DNA from: Robiginitomaculum sp.
Lineage (GTDB): Bacteria; Pseudomonadota; Alphaproteobacteria; Caulobacterales; Maricaulaceae
Direction of reading: 5' to 3'
Assembly: GCA_002733605.1 (NCBI GenBank)
Contig: NVWK01000006.1
Location: forward strand, 157,263-221,262
Length of the DNA stretch: 64,000 nt
Made by a program: the position numbers and the translations under genes. The notes beneath the pieces were generated by a model, which was not told the DNA's origin, did no database searches, and saw only the letters and a program-made list of their open reading frames with translations. Shown here piece by piece: positions 56,916 to 64,000 of this stretch (its first letter is position 1; the number at the start of each line of letters is the position of its first letter).

Positions 56916-59900
56916 ATGAGAAATGTGACTGGTCGTAGACGAATAAAACAAAGCGTCTGTTTATGCGCCGCAATGCTATTTGTGGCTACGGCTGGCTATG
57001 CCCAAGAGGCACCCCAACGCTATGTGTTTAGTGTTGATGGCGCCACCCTTGAGCAAGCGTTGGACGAAGTCTATGCACAGACGGGCGTTCAACTCCTTTA
57101 CTCTCATGATTTGGCCGATTTAACGGGAATTCATTCCGTGAGTGGACAGTACACTATTGAAGAGGCATTGGAAATAATGCTTCAGGGGACAGAGTTTTCT
57201 GGTGGTCTTACCGAAAGCGGGGTGATTGTTATCTCGCGTAAAAAAAGTGTGAAATCGCACAAACGGGAGGGCATCGTCGTGGTACCAAAAAAAATGAAAA
57301 CATCGTTGTTAGCAAGTGTTGCAGCTTTGAGTGTAGGCGGCGGAGCGAATTCTGCTTTGGCGCAAGAAGCTCCGGAAATAATCCGCTCTGCTGCGCAAGT
57401 GAGCAATATACCAGAGCCAGCTAGGGAACCGGATGAGGTCATTGTCACGGGTTCAAGAATTAAGCGGGCTGGCAATGCAAATTCTGCAGTACCATTACAG
57501 GTGTTTACTGCCGCAGACCTAGATGAAATGGGCACAACGGATTTAGCAGAGGCTCTCTTGCAGTTGCCGGGCGTTTCCTCAGGTGTGTCTCCCAAAAATA
57601 GTAATAATTTTATTCAAACAAGCGGCCTTTCGACAATTAGTTTAAGGCGGCTCGGTGATAGCCGCACATTGGTGCTTATCAATGGCAAACGTGTTGTTTC
57701 CAACTCGGGTAATTCGGATCGCGTGAGCCTGTCTACTTTGCCCGCCGGGTTTGTCGAACGGACAGAGATTACAACAGGCGGAGCATCTGCCGTTTATGGT
57801 TCTGATGCGATTGCCGGCGTGGCGAACTTTTTGCTTGAGGATGACAAACAAGGGTTTCAGGTTGATGCAAGGTACTCGACACCGGAAGCAAGTGGCGGCG
57901 AGGAAGTTCGGTTGAATTTAAGCTATGGCACTGATTTTGCCGATGATCGCGGGTATATGTTCATAGCAGGTTCCTATCGCGACGAAGCGATGATCCGTGC
58001 GGATAGCACCCGGCCAAAATCAATTCTGGCGATAGAATTTGATGACCCAGATACGTCCTCAGATGATGCATTTGCGGACGAGATTAATGCGCCGGGATGT
58101 GATCCGGCCAATGAAGACCGGCATTGTTTTTTGGGCTCGCTAAGCTCCAGTACCCCTGGCGGCGTGTTTGAAGGGGATGCATGGTTTGTGAATGGGCAAT
58201 GGTTTAATGATAAGGGCCTTACGGCGCCCGGACATGGACCAACAGATGATTTTTATACTGATGCGGATGGTTATAATTTTCGTCCCGGTCGTTCGCTGCT
58301 TGGATCTAGAGAAGTTTTCAATTTAGGTTTACATACGAAATATGAATTTACTCCCAGTGTTGAAGGGTCTTTTGTCGCGCTTTATTCCGATATTGAATCC
58401 ATCACTGCCGGTGGATTTGAAACTTTAAACAATGGCGATGAATTTGGTGTCATCGGTCAAAACCGGACAAGCATTGGCAATATGTCAAGTAGCCATCCCT
58501 TTATCCCGCCTGAGGTTGAGGCCACACGTTCGGGAAGTGTATCCTTTGGTCGTCGTCTTGTGGAATTGGGCGAGCAGAAACGTATAAATAATCGTGAAAC
58601 CATTAGATTTATGGGCGATCTGTCCGGGGAGTTTGGTGACAGCTTTGATTGGGAAATTTTTGGGACTTATGGCAAGTTTACGCAAGTGCAGGACAATCCA
58701 AATGAATTTAATGCCCAAAAAGCCCGATATGCTTTACGCATAGAGTCTGATGGCGCTGGAAGTTTTCAGTGTATAGATACGGCCGCACGTGCTGATGGAT
58801 GTGTGCCTTTAAATATTTTTGGTGAAGGCACGATCACTGAGGCGGCTGCTAACTATATTCGCTATAATGGGCATGCGGAGCAAAGTCGGACACAATTCAC
58901 AGCCGGTGCATTTATGTCTGGTGATGCTTTTGATTTACCCACAGGCCCTGTTAAAACTGCTTTTGGCGTAGAATTTCGCAGAGAAGAGCAAGACACAATT
59001 GGTGATCCGGATGGCGATCTTATCGGCGGTATTGATGGAGATCCGACAACTCCGGATGCGGACGTTACAACTTTGGCAACATTTCCAACCCTATCGGCCA
59101 GTTATGAAGTTGTAGAAGGGTATGTGGAAATTGACATCCCCCTGAAGGAAGATGTTTTCAATGTGCAGGCCGCAGCCCGGATTGGGCACTATAATACGAT
59201 TGGTACGATTTATAGCTATAATTTAGGGGCTGTATGGTCGCCCTTTGATGGTGTTAAATTTCGGGCCCAGATATCTCGTGCGCAGCGTGCGCCGAATATA
59301 ACCGAGATATTCTCTCCTCCACGTCCCGATTCCGATAGCCTGAGTGATCCGTGCGAAGGTATTCGTCTGGACGGTACAGGGATTGATGCCCCTGAAGGCG
59401 ATGGTGGTGCCAATGCGGATTTGTCCGTTGTTGCACAGAATTGTCTGTCAGAAATTGGCATTCAGACGTATTTGGCCGATCCTATCAATGGTGGCGAGTT
59501 TGATGCCCCGGGTAGTGTGTTTGGGCCCAATTCGGGAAATCTCAATGTTAAGGAAGAGACGGCGGATACCATTACCATCGGTGCTATTTTTCAGCCGACT
59601 TGGATTGATAATTTAACAGTTATCGTCGATTATTACAAAATTGACATTAGTGACGCCATCACATCGGTTTCAACGCAAAATACAGTGGATTTATGTTATT
59701 CATCCATTGATTTTGATACCAACCGTTTTTGTAGTGTTATTACGCGTAATGCTGTGGACGGGTTTGTTGATCAAGTCATAAACTTCCAAGAAAATTTGAA
59801 TAATGAATTGGTTGAAGGGCTTGATGCGTCGTTGAAATACAAATTTGATATTTCCTCTCTTCCAGGTGCCTGGGATATTGATTTGCGCTATTCTCATTAT

Positions 59901-60323
59901 TTCAAAGATCAGGTGAGTTTTGTGGGGCTTGGCGGGACAGTGCTTACCACGTCCAATCTAGGCGAGATTAACAATGCAAAAGATGAATTACGGGCAAAAC
60001 TCGGCTATTCATATAATAATATTCGTCTGACATATACGATGCAGTATGAACAAGGCGGTATTGATGATCTTTTGAATAACGCTGATCCGTCTGATGATCG
60101 TTACTTCAAGGCGAGTGATGAAACATTCCATCGTGTATATGGTTCGTATACATTTGGTGATGATGACCAATACCGTATTTACGGGGGTGTGAATAATATT
60201 TTCGACAATATTGGTCCACTCATGCCGACGGGTCTGGATCATGGGGGCAGTCACAATATTACGACTGATCTAAATGACCCTGTTGGCCGTGAGTTCTATG
60301 TGGGTGTGCGGGCCAGATTTTAG
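56916..60323 (+). CDS. STN-domain TonB-dependent signalling receptor
   Basis: 1135 aa from the ATG at 56916 (an ATG at 56835 would precede the signal peptide by 27 residues). Signal peptide to about residue 29, STN domain (~35-108: ATLEQALDEVYAQTGVQLLY, TIEEALEIMLQGTEFSG), then at residues 127-150 a second complete signal-peptide-like stretch (MKTSLLASVAALSVGGGANS), TonB box DEVIVTGSRI, plug (DSRTLVLINGKRVV, ITTGGASAVYGSDAIAGVAN) and barrel ending VGVRARF. It completes a FecI-FecR-receptor surface-signalling set. Substrate unknown, peptide or glycan likely given the S9 peptidase next door. Confidence 0.9.
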   Translation: MRNVTGRRRIKQSVCLCAAMLFVATAGYAQEAPQRYVFSVDGATLEQALDEVYAQTGVQLLYSHDLADLTGIHSVSGQYTIEEALEIMLQGTEFSGGLTESGVIVISRKKSVKSHKREGIVVVPKKMKTSLLASVAALSVGGGANSALAQEAPEIIRSAAQVSNIPEPAREPDEVIVTGSRIKRAGNANSAVPLQVFTAADLDEMGTTDLAEALLQLPGVSSGVSPKNSNNFIQTSGLSTISLRRLGDSRTLVLINGKRVVSNSGNSDRVSLSTLPAGFVERTEITTGGASAVYGSDAIAGVANFLLEDDKQGFQVDARYSTPEASGGEEVRLNLSYGTDFADDRGYMFIAGSYRDEAMIRADSTRPKSILAIEFDDPDTSSDDAFADEINAPGCDPANEDRHCFLGSLSSSTPGGVFEGDAWFVNGQWFNDKGLTAPGHGPTDDFYTDADGYNFRPGRSLLGSREVFNLGLHTKYEFTPSVEGSFVALYSDIESITAGGFETLNNGDEFGVIGQNRTSIGNMSSSHPFIPPEVEATRSGSVSFGRRLVELGEQKRINNRETIRFMGDLSGEFGDSFDWEIFGTYGKFTQVQDNPNEFNAQKARYALRIESDGAGSFQCIDTAARADGCVPLNIFGEGTITEAAANYIRYNGHAEQSRTQFTAGAFMSGDAFDLPTGPVKTAFGVEFRREEQDTIGDPDGDLIGGIDGDPTTPDADVTTLATFPTLSASYEVVEGYVEIDIPLKEDVFNVQAAARIGHYNTIGTIYSYNLGAVWSPFDGVKFRAQISRAQRAPNITEIFSPPRPDSDSLSDPCEGIRLDGTGIDAPEGDGGANADLSVVAQNCLSEIGIQTYLADPINGGEFDAPGSVFGPNSGNLNVKEETADTITIGAIFQPTWIDNLTVIVDYYKIDISDAITSVSTQNTVDLCYSSIDFDTNRFCSVITRNAVDGFVDQVINFQENLNNELVEGLDASLKYKFDISSLPGAWDIDLRYSHYFKDQVSFVGLGGTVLTTSNLGEINNAKDELRAKLGYSYNNIRLTYTMQYEQGGIDDLLNNADPSDDRYFKASDETFHRVYGSYTFGDDDQYRIYGGVNNIFDNIGPLMPTGLDHGGSHNITTDLNDPVGREFYVGVRARF

Positions 60324-60336
60324 ACCTTAGAATATC

Positions 60337-60365
60337 TCGGTGCCCGCAGATGAAGCGGGCACCGA
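60337..60365 (+). terminator. terminator-like hairpin after the receptor
   Basis: TCGGTGCCCGC and GCGGGCACCGA form a perfect 11-bp stem with a 7-nt loop, followed by TAATTAT. Weak T-run; may reduce rather than stop transcription into the peptidase gene. Confidence 0.6.
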
Positions 60366-60398
60366 TAATTATCCCACATTTTTAGTGCAGAGTTGGTC

Positions 60399-62363
60399 AT
60401 GTTTTTTGTTCGGGTTTTTTTGATATTTGGACTGTGTCTATCCATTTTCACACATTCTCATGCCCAAGAACGGCCCCAGGAACGCCCGCAGGAACGCCGG
60501 AAAATTGGTGATAATTTATTCCTCGAAAATTTACCGGAAAACATCAAATTTTGGGGAGATGCCGTCGACAAACATACGACGACAATTAGCAATTATAGTG
60601 TAAAGGGTTGGTCTGATGATGGACGCTCTCTTTTGCTTTATGGGTACGGCAATCTTTACAAGGCAAGAGGGCCGAAACATAAGCTAAAAAAAGTGCTCGA
60701 TTTAAGCGATCATCCTGTTTCGAATGCCCAAAGGGCTTTGGTGTGTGGCGCGCCCGGTTTCGTGTTTTTGGATGATGAGGACGGGGACGAATATTACGCA
60801 ACTTATGCTGCGAAAATCGGGGCCAAAGTACCGGATAAACTGTCATATGGTATTGCCAAGACTCGCGCCTACAAAGTTTCAAATGATCTTAAATACGTTG
60901 CTTATGCCAGTTCCGTTCGGGGTAGCGGCATCTGGACACTGGAATATCAAGAAATTTGTAAGGGCAGCTCTCCTGTCCGTCTTTACGAAGGTCGGGCTGC
61001 TATTTATGTAAAAGACTTTCATCCAAATCACAGCTTGCTTCTGGTCACAACGGCAACGTCTAACGGCATGAGGTTAAGTGAGTTTAATCTTGAAACGAAA
61101 GCGGAAGATGCCGTTCTTGATATCAAAGGCTCGCTTAGTTCTGTCAGCTATTCTCATGATGGACATTATATTTTCTATGTCACGAATGAAGGTGTAAATT
61201 ACCGCGAATTGTTTCGATATGATCGACGTACCGGTGACGTCATAAATGTTGTTGGTAATATTGGGTTAGATATCGATTTCGTGGCAAGCTCTGATGACCG
61301 CACAAAGCTGGCCGTCATTATAAATAAGATGGGGATATCGCGTATTGCCGTGCTCGATTCTGTAAATCTTAAACTTGCCGCCCCGTTCTCGCAAAAATCT
61401 TTGGGTGTCGTTTCAAGCGCTTATTTTTCTCCGGATGGCGAGAAATTGGCTGTCCGGCTGTCTCAGCCTACGGTTCCGTCACGTTCTGGTGTATATGATT
61501 ACAAGAAGGACAAGTTCAAACTTTGGACAGGCGGATTTAAACCGGGAACAAAAACAATCAAATTGGTGCCTGCGATTATAACATATCCGACATTCGACTG
61601 GGTCGATGAAAAACCGCGTCAAATCCCGGTATTAGCTTACAAGCCTGAAACAGCAACAATTACCAACCCCGCGCCCGTTGTCATTTTTGCTCATGGAGGG
61701 CCTGCCTCTCAAGCTCGCCCGACATGGAGTGAGTTTTATCATTATATTGTCACCGAGATGGGCGTGGCCGTTTTGCGCCCCAATATTAGAGGGTCGTCTG
61801 GATATGGGCATGCATTCGAACAGTTGGACCAGATTCACAAACGCGAGGATTCTATTCGGGACATTGGTGCACTACTGGATTGGATCGAGGGACAACCAGA
61901 CTTGGATGCTTCCCGGGTTATGATCGCAGGTGGGTCTTATGGCGGGTATGTGTCAATGGCATCGCTTGCCATGTACCCTGATAGATTTAAAGCCGGGATC
62001 ACCCGGGTTGGCGTTTTAGATTTTCAGACGTTTTTGGAAAACACAGAAGCAAACCGTGTACAAAACCGTCGTAGGGAATATGGTGATGAGCGGGATGCAG
62101 AGGTAGCGAAAATGTTTGAGAGGATTTCTCCTCTACAAAATGTTGATAAAATCACAAAGCCCGTACTCATCATCCAAGGGGCCCGTGATCCGCGTGTCCC
62201 ATTGCAACAAGCAGAAGATATGTTGATGGCCTTAAAAAAGCAGGGCGTCGAGGTGTCCTATGTATTGGCCATGGATGAAGGACACGGATATTCAAAACGA
62301 AAAAACCGACGATACAGTACGGGTGCTCAAATTGCGTTTATACGCCGACATTTACTGGATTGA
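60399..62363 (+). CDS. S9 prolyl-oligopeptidase family peptidase, exported
   Basis: 654 aa from the ATG at 60399 (a TTG 6 nt upstream is not needed). Signal peptide MFFVRVFLIFGLCLSIFTHS-HAQ, a short ERPQ repeat, an N-terminal beta-propeller, and a C-terminal hydrolase with nucleophile Ser513 in GGSYGG, Asp597 in GARDPRVP and His629 in DEGHGYSK. Would cut peptides in the periplasm; the neighbouring receptor may bring them in. Confidence 0.88.
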   Translation: MFFVRVFLIFGLCLSIFTHSHAQERPQERPQERRKIGDNLFLENLPENIKFWGDAVDKHTTTISNYSVKGWSDDGRSLLLYGYGNLYKARGPKHKLKKVLDLSDHPVSNAQRALVCGAPGFVFLDDEDGDEYYATYAAKIGAKVPDKLSYGIAKTRAYKVSNDLKYVAYASSVRGSGIWTLEYQEICKGSSPVRLYEGRAAIYVKDFHPNHSLLLVTTATSNGMRLSEFNLETKAEDAVLDIKGSLSSVSYSHDGHYIFYVTNEGVNYRELFRYDRRTGDVINVVGNIGLDIDFVASSDDRTKLAVIINKMGISRIAVLDSVNLKLAAPFSQKSLGVVSSAYFSPDGEKLAVRLSQPTVPSRSGVYDYKKDKFKLWTGGFKPGTKTIKLVPAIITYPTFDWVDEKPRQIPVLAYKPETATITNPAPVVIFAHGGPASQARPTWSEFYHYIVTEMGVAVLRPNIRGSSGYGHAFEQLDQIHKREDSIRDIGALLDWIEGQPDLDASRVMIAGGSYGGYVSMASLAMYPDRFKAGITRVGVLDFQTFLENTEANRVQNRRREYGDERDAEVAKMFERISPLQNVDKITKPVLIIQGARDPRVPLQQAEDMLMALKKQGVEVSYVLAMDEGHGYSKRKNRRYSTGAQIAFIRRHLLD

Positions 62364-62469
62364 GCGGATACATAACGGGTGTTTTGAAGCGAGTGACCAA
62401 GGTTACAGTATGCGCGCGTGTAGTCATATAGCCTAGTGGAATAGCAATTCTAAACTAGGAGAGATTAAA

Positions 62470-63036
62470 ATGGCTGAATTTGGACCCGAAATTTTTCACG
62501 CTTTGGCTTACATGGTCAATAAAGACCAGAACATGCAATTTGAAACAGAAACCAATCCAGAAGCGGTTGGGTTTAGTGCAGATGGCATAGAAGATGGGAA
62601 GCCTATGTATGAAACACTTGATCGGATGCGGAATCAAATTTTCATGATGTTTATGCTTCGCGCCCGTAACGCTTTATATGCTTTACAAGCCAGAGGAATT
62701 CCTTCCAAAGACGTAAAAAATGTAAAAATAGATATGAGTATTTTATTTCATGACAGCATTATACACGACTCGTTAGAATTGGCACCACCAATTGAATTGA
62801 GTGCATACGAAGGAACAGAGTTTTCTGATTTCAATAGTGTTCTGATTGATTATAATTTACCTCCGGGCGGGAATATCGGCAGGATTCAAGGACATGAGTT
62901 AGATGGAATGGCAACTGATAGTGTTGCTGCTTATCATAGAGGGTCAAAGGTTATGGCATTCTGCGGTGGACGTGAGAAAATCGATGCTGCCCAAGCGGGA
63001 AATGATTTTTACAAGAAAATTATTGATCTACGATAG
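62470..63036 (+). CDS. hypothetical protein
   Basis: 188 aa, not recognised, no signal peptide. TAGGAGAG precedes the ATG. Helical N-terminal half (YETLDRMRNQIFMMFMLRAR), a His/Asp-containing segment DMSILFHDSIIHDSLEL, and a Gly-rich C-terminal part IDYNLPPGGNIGRIQGHELD ... AFCGGREKIDAAQAG. It is 100 nt before the Hint-domain gene on the same strand, with a large hairpin between them. Confidence 0.5.
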   Translation: MAEFGPEIFHALAYMVNKDQNMQFETETNPEAVGFSADGIEDGKPMYETLDRMRNQIFMMFMLRARNALYALQARGIPSKDVKNVKIDMSILFHDSIIHDSLELAPPIELSAYEGTEFSDFNSVLIDYNLPPGGNIGRIQGHELDGMATDSVAAYHRGSKVMAFCGGREKIDAAQAGNDFYKKIIDLR

Positions 63037-63047
63037 CATTTGATTGT

Positions 63048-63097
63048 TGGAATGGTCAGGGCTGAAATTTAATTGGATTTCACGGATGACCATTCCA
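63048..63097 (+). terminator. long inverted repeat between two genes
   Basis: TGGAATGGTCA and TGACCATTCCA (11 bp) enclose an inner TGAAAT/ATTTCA stem; a T-rich stretch CTATTTTCCTTTTT follows, so it is probably the terminator of the 188-aa gene. Confidence 0.55.
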
Positions 63098-63136
63098 CTA
63101 TTTTCCTTTTTCCAAATACATGTTTAGGGGGCATTT

Positions 63137-64000
63137 ATGTGTCGGTTATTGTTTTTACTCGTTTTTCCTTTTTTCCTTTTTACACAGATGGCGGTTGCAC
63201 AATCATCCGAATGTAAGATTGAACGATGTGGAGAAGTTAAAGAGTTCCTTGATGATATATGTCCCGTTTTGCAGGGCAAGCTGGTGTTTGTATCGAAGAC
63301 CCCAAAACCTTCAAGCGCAGCGTGTTGGTGTGCCTGTGGGGAGGATAATAATGAGACCATGATAGTGGAAATGCCATTTGGCACACAAGTTCCCATACAT
63401 ACAATCTCTCGTGACGAAATCATCCAGGTGATTGATCAAGATGCGAACTGGAAAGACATTCAAAATATTCGCTGGGAAAACGGTAAAGTTATAAAAAAAG
63501 TTCTCGTTGGAAATGAAGCTGTTGGCACCAGAGATTCAGTCTACACTCTACTTGAGAACGGTAAGTATCTAATAACGCCTTCAGACCACGTGTTCATGAT
63601 GTCGGACAAAAGCCTGAAACGTGCTGATAGGTTAATTCAGAGTGACCAGTTGATGCCAGCGAGCTTACAAACACAAGAGACATCGGATTTACTCTCAAAT
63701 AATACGAAAGTTAAGGGTGTCTGGAGGGGCAGGTATAATGGTGAATTATGGAACTTGGAAGTTGAGAATAAAGAAGCCGACACTCATGGGTATTTCATAA
63801 ATATCAATGGTGTTGTCTCGGCGGATTACACCCTACAACAGGCAGTTTCGCAAAGTTTGAAAACAGGGCGTCCGGAATTAGGATCCAGTGAATATATTAG
63901 CGAATTTTCTCCGAAGGAATTATTACAGCCCGAAGTTCATTGGAAGGGCGCAGGAGAATTCGATATAAAATTTCAACCTGTCGAGAAAGTTATAGTGAGT
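63137..64000 (+). CDS. secreted Hint (hedgehog/intein-like) domain protein, 3' truncated
   Basis: 288 codons to the window end, no stop. Signal peptide MCRLLFLLVFPFFLFTQMAV-AQ, a short Cys-rich part (SSECKIERCGEV, DDICPVL), then a likely Hint fold starting at the Cys of SSAACWCACGEDN; the block-B motif YLITPSDHVFMMSDKSLKRA has the TxxH signature, and THGYFININGVVSADYTLQ matches the terminal strand. Hint domains self-cleave proteins, and here probably in a secreted protein. There is no downstream extein-like part in the window, so function and full length are open. Confidence 0.65.
   Translation, partial: MCRLLFLLVFPFFLFTQMAVAQSSECKIERCGEVKEFLDDICPVLQGKLVFVSKTPKPSSAACWCACGEDNNETMIVEMPFGTQVPIHTISRDEIIQVIDQDANWKDIQNIRWENGKVIKKVLVGNEAVGTRDSVYTLLENGKYLITPSDHVFMMSDKSLKRADRLIQSDQLMPASLQTQETSDLLSNNTKVKGVWRGRYNGELWNLEVENKEADTHGYFININGVVSADYTLQQAVSQSLKTGRPELGSSEYISEFSPKELLQPEVHWKGAGEFDIKFQPVEKVIVS

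Overview
The window is chromosomal DNA of an alphaproteobacterium. The str/rpo gene order (rpsL-rpsG-fusA-tuf-tRNA-Trp-secE-nusG-rplKA-rplJL-rpoBC), a CpdR receiver next to an N-formylglutamate amidohydrolase, a ROSE-type heat-shock leader and a Rhizobiales-like palindrome between rpoB and rpoC all fit this class. Moderate GC and FecI/FecR/TonB loci might suggest Kordiimonadales or Emcibacterales, but that is a weak guess.

Layout. 1-1571: a LytS/LytTR two-component pair, cut at the window start. 1.6-18.2 kb: the transcription/translation supercluster, with internal terminators after fusA, tuf and rplA, an attenuator-like hairpin between rplL and rpoB, and a terminator after rpoC. 18.3-26.4 kb: ordinary chromosomal genes (SDR oxidoreductase, small heat-shock protein with RpoH-type promoter and RNA-thermometer leader, two paralogous exported methyltransferase-like proteins, SCP2 protein, alpha/beta hydrolase, HisN-like phosphatase, XRE regulator, N-formylglutamate amidohydrolase, cpdR). 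26.48 kb: tRNA-Val(GAC).

26.54-51.73 kb: an integrated mobilizable element of about 25.2 kb, bounded by an 11-bp direct repeat that includes the 3' end of tRNA-Val. Its left arm is a minus-strand operon (small proteins, membrane proteins, a vWA-like exported protein, a VirD4/TraG coupling protein, a large serine recombinase that runs into the tRNA). Its right end carries mobC and a relaxase on the same strand. In the excised circle these two halves would join into one colinear transfer operon, and the recombinase would be fused in frame to a 34-residue tail now stranded at the right end. Between them lie a structured non-coding region, a small resolvase, and a cargo block (about 40.3-48.5 kb) flanked by imperfect direct repeats. 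The cargo holds a two-gene unit of an HTH protein plus an MreB-like actin fused to pentapeptide repeats and altered at its nucleotide-binding motifs, a PIN-domain protein, and a three-gene ABC-3C (nuclease-like / middle component / SMC-like ATPase) defence system. An ArdA antirestriction gene and hicAB follow.

51.8-64 kb: chromosome again: a 2-TM SLATT-like protein, a TonB receptor, a FecI-FecR-STN-TonB receptor surface-signalling locus with an S9 peptidase, an unrecognised gene, and a secreted Hint/intein-like protein cut off by the window end.

The most promising undescribed items are the pentapeptide-MreB/HTH pair and the integration-split transfer operon. Function is inferred from sequence alone throughout.
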